Below, piece after piece: positions 28,490 through 40,800 of a stretch of 64,000 nt of DNA. A program made the translations under genes and the position numbers. This DNA is from Tubulanus polymorphus (taxonomy: Eukaryota > Nemertea > Palaeonemertea > Tubulaniformes > Tubulanidae). A model generated the notes under the pieces. The model did no database searches. It worked only from the letters and a program-made list of their open reading frames with translations, and was not told the DNA's origin. The stretch covers positions 12,343,001-12,407,000 of the forward strand of contig NC_134025.1 of the NCBI RefSeq assembly GCF_964204645.1. The letters run 5' to 3'. The first letter of the stretch is position 1, and each line of letters starts with the position of its first letter.

Positions 28490-28974
28490 TCAAGTTTTAC
28501 TACCAAATACGTCATCATAAGACGGTGGTGGATTAGTGTCGTGAAGGGAATAAGGAGGGGTTTCGATGTACACTTGATTGACATGACTTTCAGAAGTCGG
28601 TGATGGTAAGGTGGAAGCATTAGCCATAAAACCAGTAGGATTTGAACATCCTTCCAGATTGACATGGTCAAGATTACATGACTGCCAGAGGTCGATTCCA
28701 AATACCGGATTGACGTGACCGCTCATTGGCAGCGTCGAACCAGACAAAAGCTGAATTCTTGGCGCAGAATTGCTCGATCTCGTACTGGCAGTTAGTCGTG
28801 ATATTCCCGGCTGGCTTGGTGTGCGAATTTCGCTTGTTTCGTTGCTCAGTGGGTCGGCTATTCGCATCTGTTGACGCTGTCGTTGTAATTTGTATGATTT
28901 GTAACAGCGTCCCATGATCGTACATGTAAACACGAATGAAAACAGGATTCCAAAAATGATCGGCATCCACGTAC
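28490..28974 (-). CDS. CACHD1: CACHD1 alternative terminal exon C (TM helix + two-PY tail)
   Basis: Acceptor TTCTTTTCAG enters in phase 1, matching the donor at 35154. It encodes about 160 residues. A hydrophobic helix starts almost at once (WMPIIFGILFSFVFTCTIMG) and is followed by a basic stop-transfer segment (RCYKSYKLQRQRQQ). The Ser/Pro-rich cytoplasmic tail contains NPVF and ends ETPPYSLHDT then NPPPSYDDVFG. PPxY motifs bind WW domains, for example those of NEDD4-family ubiquitin ligases. It is the most distal of the three candidates. Confidence 0.8.
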
Positions 28975-31816
28975 CTGAAAAGAAGGATAACATTCAAATT
29001 ACTATTGATTTCATATGCTTTTTCGTAGAAAATGAAAATCGTACTATCTATTTCAAATACATTCAAACAATTACAAATTCATTTCAGCTATTCACAATGT
29101 GATCTCTTTTTGATTTATTTGGAAATCAATTTGCATATTTACCACGATAGTCCCAGTAGCAAAATCCAGAGAGTTACATACAGTTTATACGTTGTAACAA
29201 TGAAACCCCAAAACTACTATATATTCAAAATTTCGGTACCACAACAGTAAATTTTTATTACTTAATGACAAATATCACATATGCATAGCCTATACTACCC
29301 AGTTAAATACCGGTACTGTCATGTGTATACAAATATATGAATCACACTTTAATTTATAATCTCAATAGAAAAAACATATATACATATATAACATATACAA
29401 TCTAAACAAAAAATCAACATCAACCAATTGAAGAATTCATTACTACAGAATCTTAATGGTAACACACATTTTTATCTGGACGGACTGACAATTATAAAAA
29501 AGGCATATAAATCATGGACATGTAACTTCACAAGGACAGCAATGAGTTGAGGGCTTTATAACATTTGCCTTGAACCCAACAATTTAATTCGAGTGGCAAT
29601 CGTTTCAAAATATTCAACCCATTCATCATACTATATATCCAGGGCTGCAAACCTCAGAAAACCTCAGAAAAGTACTATTGGTAACAAATTAAATTTTTCT
29701 TCAGTAACATTTCATTGATATATGAAAGAAAATGTTCAATTAATCAGTAGACATTAACAGCAAGTAACATCTTACATATTACTGTACATATCGAACAAAT
29801 TAAATCAGTATTTCTCGTTATAAAATAGTAACAAATACTCTAAATCAGGAACTCTGAACAAGCAAATTATTGTAACCCTATTGATAAATTTGTGAAAATC
29901 ATGACGCAGTATCAAATATGAAGATTTGAATCCTCATTGATAAAATACACGTAGATAACAAGATTTTGAATTAAAAATTGGTACAAAATATTTGTTCAAC
30001 CTCTTTTCACTATATCTCTACACAAAGCAAAGACCGCATAGTTTAGTGACAATTCACCTGCAGACTACATTTACTAACTATAGCAATATCCGTAATAGAG
30101 CCCAATCACAACTAATCTAGATGTTATTTTATGATAAACTCAATGATTGACTATGAATTACAACGCATCCAATTATATCATTGATCGAAATTAACAGTTA
30201 TAGAAAAGAAAATGAGACAAATTTCTTTTACCCACCGACGTTATCAAGTGCCTTCAGTTATTTTAGTAGTCTTTCAGATTATTTTTTCAATCATGAATCA
30301 TAGATCATAATTCTCCACAATGAAACGTGCTACAGGCAAATTTGCTTAATCCAGTCTAGAAACTTCTACATGTAGATTTCTGAGTAGAATATGATTTTTC
30401 ATCTGGTTTTCTGCATAATCTGAATTAATTTTACTGATCTCAAATAATCCCTGATTATTACCATAAAACCACATAATGCAGGTATCAAGCTGCCCAGTAC
30501 ACACTCCTCAGACATTCAGCTTTGTCTATCGTGATTAAACGACTTATATGGTCTGGTGAATTAAGTTATTCGTTTATTTTCGATCAAAATTGTCCGAGTT
30601 GATGTCCCGAACGCTGGACCATCTAAAAATTGCAGGAATGGTGATGATTAAATATCACATGTCTGAGGGGTGAATCCTTGCTGCAGATTATTACCTGCAT
30701 TATTCCAGTTGTTAACCTACATTATCTTTAATTATTATCTTAAGTTGTTAGATGTAAAAATATTATGTTCGAACCTTAGGTGGTACCAGTTAAACCTGAT
30801 TTCATTGGCGCAAAATGATCCAGAAGAAACAGGACATACTCACCAGCTGGTTTTACGTATTAGAAACAAGTGTAATTAGATATGAGACAATTAGTATTTC
30901 ATATGTGTGTCACATTGATTATATTGATTTAGATTAGATCGATTAAATAAATTGTCAGTGGATACATTAGATTATATTTTCATTTCTTGGATAATATGCA
31001 AGGCTTTCTTTATAAGTGATTTAAATAGAGAGTAAAAAGATTGTCAAGATGTCAATTCTGAACCCTGTGTTTTCCTATCTATGTATTTGTCGCTACTAAG
31101 TAGGCCACCGATATCGGAATAATTATTAAACTCAAAAAAATATCTGCTGATCTGGTATTTCTCGGTTAGCTTTTTCTATTTTTTGACAGGAAAAATACTT
31201 AATCGTTTAACCAAATTGAAAAATTTTTGGAGTAAAGAATTTTGGGTATAAAGTTAAGAGCAAATTGACGTAGTAGTAGCAGGCAGGTCTGGTTTGATGA
31301 AAAGCTCAAGAAACGCGTAAAAAATTGTAAATAAATAAATGCAATTAGTGCTTATTTTTACAGACATTTTTCTAAGAAATTCTTATGTACTACTACTAAA
31401 AGTGATAAAGTACCTAATAAAGATTTCATCGTATGAAAATATTCTGAATTTCTAAAATTTCAGAGTAAGTGGGTTATTAACTTGATTGATAGCGAGAGGT
31501 GTCTACTGTATTAGAAGGTGGCTATCTACTTTTCTGTTCTGTCTATAAAATACATGCTGCTATCAACGGGCCAGTTCCACAGTCGAGACATTAGATAATA
31601 AGACTTTAGATCATTTTCACCCATACTAATTAACCAATCAAACAATTATGACCATTATTAAGTTCAAGTCAGGGTAAATCATCGTGTAAACCCTAGTTTA
31701 AGGCCATTATTGGAACTTAAGCCAGTAGCCAGAAATGGGTTCATCAAATATCTTATTTGTTGTTTAGAAGCCATATATCAACATCCAGTCACTGAATTGA
31801 ACTATAGATGATTAAG

Positions 31817-31852
<36 letters not shown>

Positions 31853-34800
31853 ATTTTCACTCAAAGTATTTTATTCCAGTTTTGAGTGATAAATACTTTG
31901 AACCGTGGAGCTAAGCTAAGGTGATTTGGTCAGATCATCGTACGTAGGAGGCAAACTGTCATCATTGGGAGACGGTGATGACATGACAAGCGAATAAGAT
32001 GGCGGGAGCGATATATCCAACTCATCGGTCATATGCAATGAATGATCTGAGATCGGAGAATCAGTATTCGTAAATGACGGATTCCAACTACCGCCGACTG
32101 ATGAATAAGTAGACACCTCCGATGCTGGTGAGATTAACATAGGCATCGGCACGTGGCGAGGCGTTTCGTATAACGATGCCAAATTAGAAGATTGATACGG
32201 GTTAGGTGTTAGCATACGACCTGGGTCGTGTGAGTTGTTGATGTGGTTATTATTGAACCGGTGACAACAAACTCTAGATAAAAAGCAAAGAAACGTGGTT
32301 AAGAGTATAGCACCCATAAATGTACTGATTCCGACCCAAATTGGGAGGGAGGACGGACAGCCAATACAAAGACCACCTGAAAGCCAAGCAAGAGAAGCGT
32401 TAATACTAAGCATACGCGATAAATTCAAAACAATATGCCATCTGAGATTCAAAGCGTGGGATTCTCGAAAAACGTTTGCAGTACTTGAAAACCTTTTATG
32501 GAATTTTTATATTAGATTAATAATATAGATATTGAAAATGTGAAAGAGTCAACCGTGATCGTGCTAGTTAATCCGAATTGAAATGTGGAGAACTCAAAAA
32601 TACTGATAGCTACAGCGCACAGCTAGTCTGAGGTGGACACACTTCAAGTTGATCCGTGTTCAACAGACCGGGGAGGTTTCGCACCTGCCTGTACAGACTC
32701 AGCTTTGATCATTTTCTTCACATTTCAAAATAGGCCTCAGACCTGACTCAGTTAATGCACCTAAGTAGGATCTGTAACAGCAAGTAATTTTACCTGATGC
32801 TGCGCCTGACATAATGAGAACATTTTCCATAACTCTAATCTAGAGGTATTTCACCTTCTACATTCAAGCGTTAGGAAAAATAATGCATACATGAACTCAG
32901 ATGGATCTTTTGGGTTCCATTCAATTTGAGACAAATTAGCCATTGATCACCCGCATCAAGCAGAATACTTGACAATCCCAATTTCATTACACAGTAACCG
33001 ATTAGAGTTATATGTAGCTAATTGATATGGGTTCAGCCGATCAAAAGGAGTTAAGAATTGTTTTCATTTCCATAAAAGTTAAACTCGCGAAATCTGGTGC
33101 CAGAAATCAAAACTTGGAATCATCAGGTAGATCAACATTGTTAGTCTTATCACTGATATCACTTAGATAGAATGCGCGATTGTCATGTGCATTATTATTC
33201 CACGACGCGGCTGAGTAACTAGGAGCCACCGCGACTCGCATATCTTCGAGAGCCTCTTCGTACGACGGAGGCTGATCGACAAATACGGGATTCGTCGCAT
33301 AAGCCGGGAAATGTACATTCGTATCAGAGGGAAGCATGAACCCCGAGGAGTTTGAGACGGCAATTTCCGCCGCTGCCACTGAACCATCGGTGACGTGCGA
33401 CGCACCGATACTGTTCGGATCAAAAGACGAAGTGTTTCGATGCGTGTAAATTCCTTTGCGACACGACGGACAAAACAAGCCGTTGCGTAATTTTACAATT
33501 AGAACGACAACGATGACGATAACAAAAATTCCACCCAATACGGGAAATACGATTGTCAATATATTGACATCGACGAGTCCATTTACACCTGGTGAAACTG
33601 AAAGAGAAATTATGGCGCATGCAGAATAAGGTAATGATAAAATACAATGAAACACGCTTAATCCCGATTCATCAATTTAATGTGAATATATCATCATTCA
33701 TTTCATGGTCTTCCTTTAGACAAATGCATGTAAAATATGATGTTTAATCTGGATTCCTCATATGCCAAATTAATTTCATCGTTTCCAAATGATTCAGATT
33801 AAGCGGGTTCTACTGTAATACGCTTTCATACAGCCATCCATTTATCACGTAACCACATACTCGAGGAACGAGAGATGTCGTAATGCTCAAATCCTTAACA
33901 TTAGTGTGTGTTATGTGGTAAAAAGCCTTCACATATATGCACGCACTGTTTTAGTAAATCTACATCGCCTTATCCGCTGACAAGCGGTGCAACTGGAATA
34001 TGGCATGACCGTTCCGTTGCGCTCATGTGCTGCCATCTAAACCCCCAGGTTCTCTTTGAGAATGTATACACTTTGGGGATAAATGTCAATACAGTATGGT
34101 GCAAAAGCATTTTGATCTCAGTATGCATACATGTATGATTGACCAGTGTACATCAATTAAAATGTGTACAGGGCTTGAAAATAGGACAGTATTTTGCATA
34201 CATGATAAATGGATGACCTCTATAGCCATAGAAAAAATTCCATGCAGAGGACTTCTGTTTCTTAAGGTTAATTCAAGACCATGAAAATGTGTAGAAAAAT
34301 TGAGTAAGCTTAAGTGGAACCTTGTTAATACGAGGTGGTCTTTTACAAAACTTGGCGTATAACAATGATTTTCGTGTCCCAGCCAAATGTAGTTAAAAAA
34401 TCAGTGTAATACGAACACGATACAAAAAATTGAAACAATGAAAATGAAATAAAACAATGAAAATTTTCAGTCGCCATGTCTCATTTCCCTAGTAAATACT
34501 TGTGGTTAATATCAAAGCTGATCGAGTGGATCACCTGTATCCTATATAGGCCTAATACATGTGTGTAACAATAACATGATATCGTGCCGAGAGTTTTATC
34601 GATCAACAAATGAATAAATTTTGAAAAAGATATCTTATATTTCGTTTTATCATATTTATTATTATTCAGAATTGTGTACATATAGGCCTACAACAAAAGG
34701 AGAAACGATCTCAGTGTACATGTGAGCGTGCTGTGAATCGATTGGCGGTAAATTTATGTTGGATTGTATGTTATGAATTCTCGTTAATACGAATAATTTT

Positions 34801-37800
34801 CATTGCCCCTGGTACTCGTATCAACAAGGTTCCACTGAAATAAGCTCTAGCTTAGGAACCTATAGGAGGGAAATACTAAGAGTCATGGCAAATAAAACTA
34901 ATAGAGACCAACTTAACCAGAAGAAACAAAGTACGAACTAAGGAAGAATCTAAGAATCCAGTCTATCGGTTAATATTTGTTATGCATGACAATGAAAAGA
35001 TGTGTACTAGCACAACAACCGAAGAGAAATAGAATTTTTAGACAAATGAAGATGCAATTGTACATAAAAGAGAACTTAACTTTAAACAAAGGGGTGAAGA
35101 ATGCAGCCAAGAGAAAGAGCCAAGTAGAGCTAAGATAAGTTTACCACACTTACTGGGTGCTGTTGTAGTAGTGTAACCATTGGAGTCTGGTGCAACCTGA
35201 ATCCCAAATGGACATTCATTCTGACTCGAACAATATGGTTTCTGCAGACGAAATGAGTTCTTATCGCGTTTACACCAACTGCAGCCAAGCGTGTTAGCAC
35301 AAGACCTTAAAGGAATTGATAAAATTTCATAAATGCTAGAAAAACGATGAGAAATATTTATCATGTAGACCAGTTGTTGTAAGGCCAGCTCTTGCCAGCA
35401 GAGCCTATACAGTAGCAAGTCTAGAAACAGTAATCCAAAAGAACAGTGGCAAAAAAAGTTTTGGAGCCCTCCCCAAAAATAAGTATTCCAGGTGCACTTT
35501 TGGCCAACATGAAGTCACACCAACACAGAACTCTATGACTGTGAACTATGGCACTGGAGGAGAGACACCATTCAAGTTCTCCTCATTTTCATGTTCATGA
35601 GGATTAGGTAATTGTTAGTTTGACGTGATTGGGTTTGCATGCTGTTGCAATGTACACATACTCACCTTTCATCAAGGGATGATGTGCAATCACCTTGAAA
35701 GCATTTCAAAAGTAATTTCGCAGCAGCCACCTCAGACTGTACCGCCGTTGTTGGATTTATTTTTGGTGCAGCCGGAATGCATGGTGGATAAGGATTCCTG
35801 AAACAAAGGACATCACATTTGAAGCCACTAATTATGTCGAGAGATTTGTAAAGATGTATGGCACTAAAATAGAATATATGAGTTTGAAAAGGCTAAATTA
35901 TTGAATGAAAAAAAAACTTGACTTACTCTCCAGGAATGTAATGATCTTGACAGTACTGATACATTGCAGCGGAATAACAAGGGCATTCACAATACGACAA
36001 CCTCTTTGGTTGTAAGCACTTGTATTCTTTGAGCTGAAATTCAAAAGTGATATTGAAATTCATATGAGTTTTCAGAAGTTACCTTTAATGTAGTGAATAT
36101 GTATTGCATTGCTATGTACGCAAAATAACATTAACAATTTCTATATATGTAGGCATATATGAATTTCGATTCTTAAACCAGATTAGATCAGTTTAGTACG
36201 AGATTGGTGATAATGCCAAGACCTTGGGAAGTTATTTTATAGTTGGCTAGAATTCGACAACATAATTTGTCATAACGTGATTAGTTATGTCTGGGAAAAA
36301 AATTCAAGCCATTCTTGGGGATTATACTAATTATTCAAAATCATTGAAATTAAATTCACTTAGAAGCATCTTCAAAAATGGTTTTGAAAGAAAACTGGAG
36401 TAGAGTCTGATTTTCTCTGCATACTTCATACGGGAAATCATACAGCGCCAAGAAATCTGTGACATACTGTAGGCTAAATGATTTGGTAAATAATTTGGTA
36501 TATTCTACATGAAAAAAATTAGGCGGATGCAATGAACTTAACTGACCTTTGGAGCACATTCACAAGAATGATACTGCGGTGAGACATTTGCAACAACTAT
36601 AAATACATTGCTGGTTGGCACTGTATGAATTTGAAACAGCGGCACGCCAGTTGAAATGTAATACTCTTCCTTTGTAATTGATACCTTCAAAAACAATATA
36701 TATGCACTAGATCAGGGGCCAGATTTTTCAAAGGAGTTTCAAAAGTCACACATCTAAACATTGTTTAGCATTGGACATTGATTAGCATTATCACCTCCTT
36801 TCCCCAGCAGCACTATTCTCGGTCGAGCAATTAGACTACTTCCCATTGTTGCGGCATCATTCATTTTTCCATTAAAAACCCAAATTTTTGTGATGCACAG
36901 AAACTTACACTTGGTGCCCTGTTATGAGAGCTGTGTTATTAAAAAATTACAATTTTTGGAACTAAAATTTGTATTTCCGAGTAGTACTTACCCTTTCCTA
37001 TGGTTTTTGCCAATATTTTCTAAATTTGGATTGATCGCCAATGGTTTTTCTATACGACCCGGCCCTGCGGTATTGCATTTAGCCACCGGCGAAATCCGCC
37101 ATCTTTTTACGTCATAGCAGACCAAAAAAAAACAGCTATGCGGGGCAGGTGGGCGGGATTCCCACCATAGGAAAGGGTAAGTACTACTCGGAAATACAAA
37201 TTTTAGTTCCAAAAATTGTAATATTTCCGTCGAGTACTGTACCCTTTCCTATGGTTTTTGCTAGACTAGCCTAGCACAAGGATGGTGGGAAAGGTAGATA
37301 GAAAAACCACTGCTCTAACGCAAGGTAAGAGGGAAAAAGAGAGCACTTACCCAAGCACGGAATGGAGCACTGTAGTACAGGGAAGACCGGTTGGCCACAG
37401 TGAGTCCGTCCAGCTCAGGGGCCCCCCCAGAATTTTTGCGAAATTAATACTTGCAGATATGAGCCCAAATTATGTACAAGGATACACCCCCTGTGATCCT
37501 GATAATGCAACATAAATATTCTACACTAAAGGGTCCGATCGGAAAGAACGGACACCTTGAGCCATGACAACAGGACCAAGTGAAGCTAATGAGCCTAACT
37601 GGCCTGAAACATCCCGTAAATAAAATGACGTGAATGTCGATGGAGAATTCCAAAAGGCAGCCCGACAGACTTCCTCCAACGGAGCACCCGAAAAGGCTGC
37701 GCAGGAAGTAGCCATAGACCTCACTTGATGAGAAACCACTCCCTCCGAGGAAAGATTCTCCTTCAATAAAATGTCCTTGATCAGTGAAGAGATCCATCGG

Positions 37801-40800
37801 GCCACTGTGTCCCGCGAAATATCACCCTTTAGGTGATCCAGCAGCGGAATAAATAACCGCTCCCGTGAACCCCTCCGTGAAGCAGAGCGATCTAAATAGA
37901 AACACAAAGCCCGCACAGGACATAAAGTCCTGTCCGGGATGCCCGGTTCCACTCGATGTTTTAGGGCTTCAATTCGCCATTGATGCCCAATCGAGCCTGG
38001 TCGTTGGTTCTTTGCCAAAAATTCCAAAGCAGGCCGCAGCGAAACAAATTCCTTCGCTGGCCCAAAGACAATATGACCTTGTCGGACTGAAAGCGCATGA
38101 ATCTCAGAGCGACGGGCCGAGCAAGCCAAGAACTGCAAAAATACAGTCTTTTTTGACAAATTTGCAAATGACGCTGCCGAAAGATGTTCAAATGGAGCCT
38201 CCATTAACTTCTTCAAAATTACAGACAGATCCCATGGCGGAACTGTCCTTGGTAACCGAGGCCGGGAAATAGAAAACCCTGCAACCAGCTGGGATATCCG
38301 ATGATCCCCTGCTACATTTGGCCATCCAGAAGCACGCAATGTATGAGAAATCGCGGAGCGGTAACCTTTAATAGTTATGACCTGCAAACCTTTTACTACA
38401 AATAGGTGCAGTAAAAAATCTGCCAATTGAGCTACAGAGGGTGAGCATGGATCAATTTCCCCTGCTGTGTCCATTTGGCATCGTAAATGGTACTTGTTGA
38501 TGCCCGCTTAGATCCCGCCATAAAGGAGGCAGCCTGTTCTGAAAAGCCTGAAGCTGACAAGGATTGCTGGACAATGGCCAGGCGAGCAGATTTAACCACT
38601 GGCTGTTTGGATGATGCCGAAAGTTCCCCTGAGACAGAAGCAATGGGAAATTCGGAAGAATCCTGGGGTTGTCGCACAGTAGGTTGAGAAGTGGTAGGAA
38701 CCATTTCTGAGCCGGCCAACATGGTGCTACCAGAACTATGTTGCAATTGACTGATCTCTCTATATGATCCAGTAAGCGCGGCAGGACTGGTGTGGGCGGG
38801 AACGCATACGCATGCATCCCCGACCAGTCCAGAGAGAAGGCATCGACCCCCCACGCTTCCGCGTCTAGAAACGGGGACACAAACAGAGGACACCTCCGAT
38901 TGAACCGGGTGGCAAACAGATCCAGCAGCGGATTGCCGAACATGCCCCGAACCCGATCGGCTACTTCTTGGTGGAGAACCCATTCTGTCCCAATAGCCTG
39001 ACCTCGACGAGACAGAGCATCGGCCATCACGTTCCTTTTCCCTGCTAAATGTGCCACAGTCAGGGACACGCCCTTTGTCTGGCACCAAAGAAGAATTTGG
39101 CCGACAGACCTGTGAGGGTTTCTGAGTGAGTGCCCCCTTGGTTCTGAAGGTAAGCCCTCACTGTTGATTGTCTGTGGCTAACCAAACGTGGTGGCCCTCC
39201 ACTCTCCTGTGAAAGAACTTCAGGGCCTTCCACACGGCCAGCATTTCTAGGAAATTTATGTGGTTGGTGGCCTCGTAGCGAGACCATCTCCCGGCTTTGA
39301 CTCGGTTCTCCAGATGTGCCCCCCATCCTTGGTGACTGGCATCCGTGAATACACGAACTGGAGCCTCTAACGGGGCAAGTGACACCCCGAGCCGAAGATT
39401 CGTAGTTGCCGCCCACCACTGAAGATCCGGACTTAGATCGGTTGGAGGTACGGGAATCAAGGCCTTCCAGTTGCCCTTCGACTGAGACCAGAAGACCTTC
39501 CAATATTGTTGCAAGCGCCTGCTTCTGAGGCGGCCTAAGGGCACCACCAGACCCATGGAGCTGATGGAGCCTAGAAGCCGTGACCAGTAACGAGCTGTTC
39601 TCGGGGTTGTGGACACTCCCGCTACAGCTTCTTGAAGTTTGGCTACTCGAGCCATAGACGGAAATACTTTGCCGATTCGGAGATCGAAGTCCATGCCGAG
39701 ATAAGTGAACTGTTGGGCCGGCGTCAACTGAGATTTTTCCCCGTTTACGCGGAACCCTAGCTGATGGACTAAGTCCAAGACTGAGGTCATTGCCTCCCGA
39801 CATTCCTGAGCCGAATTCGCGACTATTAACCAGTCGTCGAGGTAAACGAACAGTCGAACACCCCTTGACTGAAGTACCTTCTGAACTGACTTGACCAACT
39901 TGGTGAAAACCCACGGGGCCGTACTGAGGCCAAATGGAAGAGACCTGAATTGGAACTGGCGGCCTTTCCACTCCATCCTGAGAAATCGCCAAGATTTTGG
40001 GTGAATTGGAACCTGAAAGTAAGCATCTTTCAGGCCCATTGACCCGGACGGAGCCCTTGAATCACGTCCTTGGGCTTGGTCATCCGGAACCTTGGAATGT
40101 CTAGGTGCCGATTGAGGGATGACAGATCTATTACTGTCCGTTGACCCCCTGTGGCCTTTGGTACCATGAATATTCAAGAAAACCAGCCGGGAGAAGTTTC
40201 GTTGCAAACTGGTTCTATCGCTCCCTTCTCGGCCAATTCCTTGAGAGCTTAAGGTCTCCTGACCTGGTTTTGGCCGCATGTCGGGAGGTGACCTCATCAG
40301 GCGCGGTCGCCTTAGGAAACGGAGACGGTAGCCCCGAGAGACGACCCGGGAGGGCCAACCGTCTCCAAAAAGGTCGGACCAGTGGGTTGCTCCCTGCTGC
40401 AGACAACCTCCCACTGGTCCCAAGAATTCATTTGAGCCCCTTTTTTGAGCCTTCCCCTTGCCTCGATACGAACTGGAACTGTTACGACCGGACGAGGCTT
40501 GACACGATTGTTGAAGTTGCGCGCTAGTTCTCCAACCGGCATCCGAAGCCGCCTGAGAAAGCGCTGAAGTTTGAGATGGTCCTGTTTGCATCCGTGCCAA
40601 ACCTTGCGCCGCCGGCGTCGGACCAGAACACTTTTTCCACGGAGTTCGGGGATTGGACTTGGCCTGAACCTCCCGAATCTTTCTCAGCTCTGCGGAAACC
40701 GGAGCGCACCAACCGGAGAAGAGATGTGAAGACGTCCCCAATGGGGCTCTCAGCAAAGCATTGGACACCATATCCGGTAGACGAGTTTTGGAACTGGAGT

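Larger units (their letters stand above)
28975..31915. other. non-coding between terminal exons C and B
   Basis: AT-rich, with no open frame of protein-like composition and no further transmembrane/PY exon on the minus strand. An (AT)n tract lies at its right end. No complete mobile element was recognised. Confidence 0.55.
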
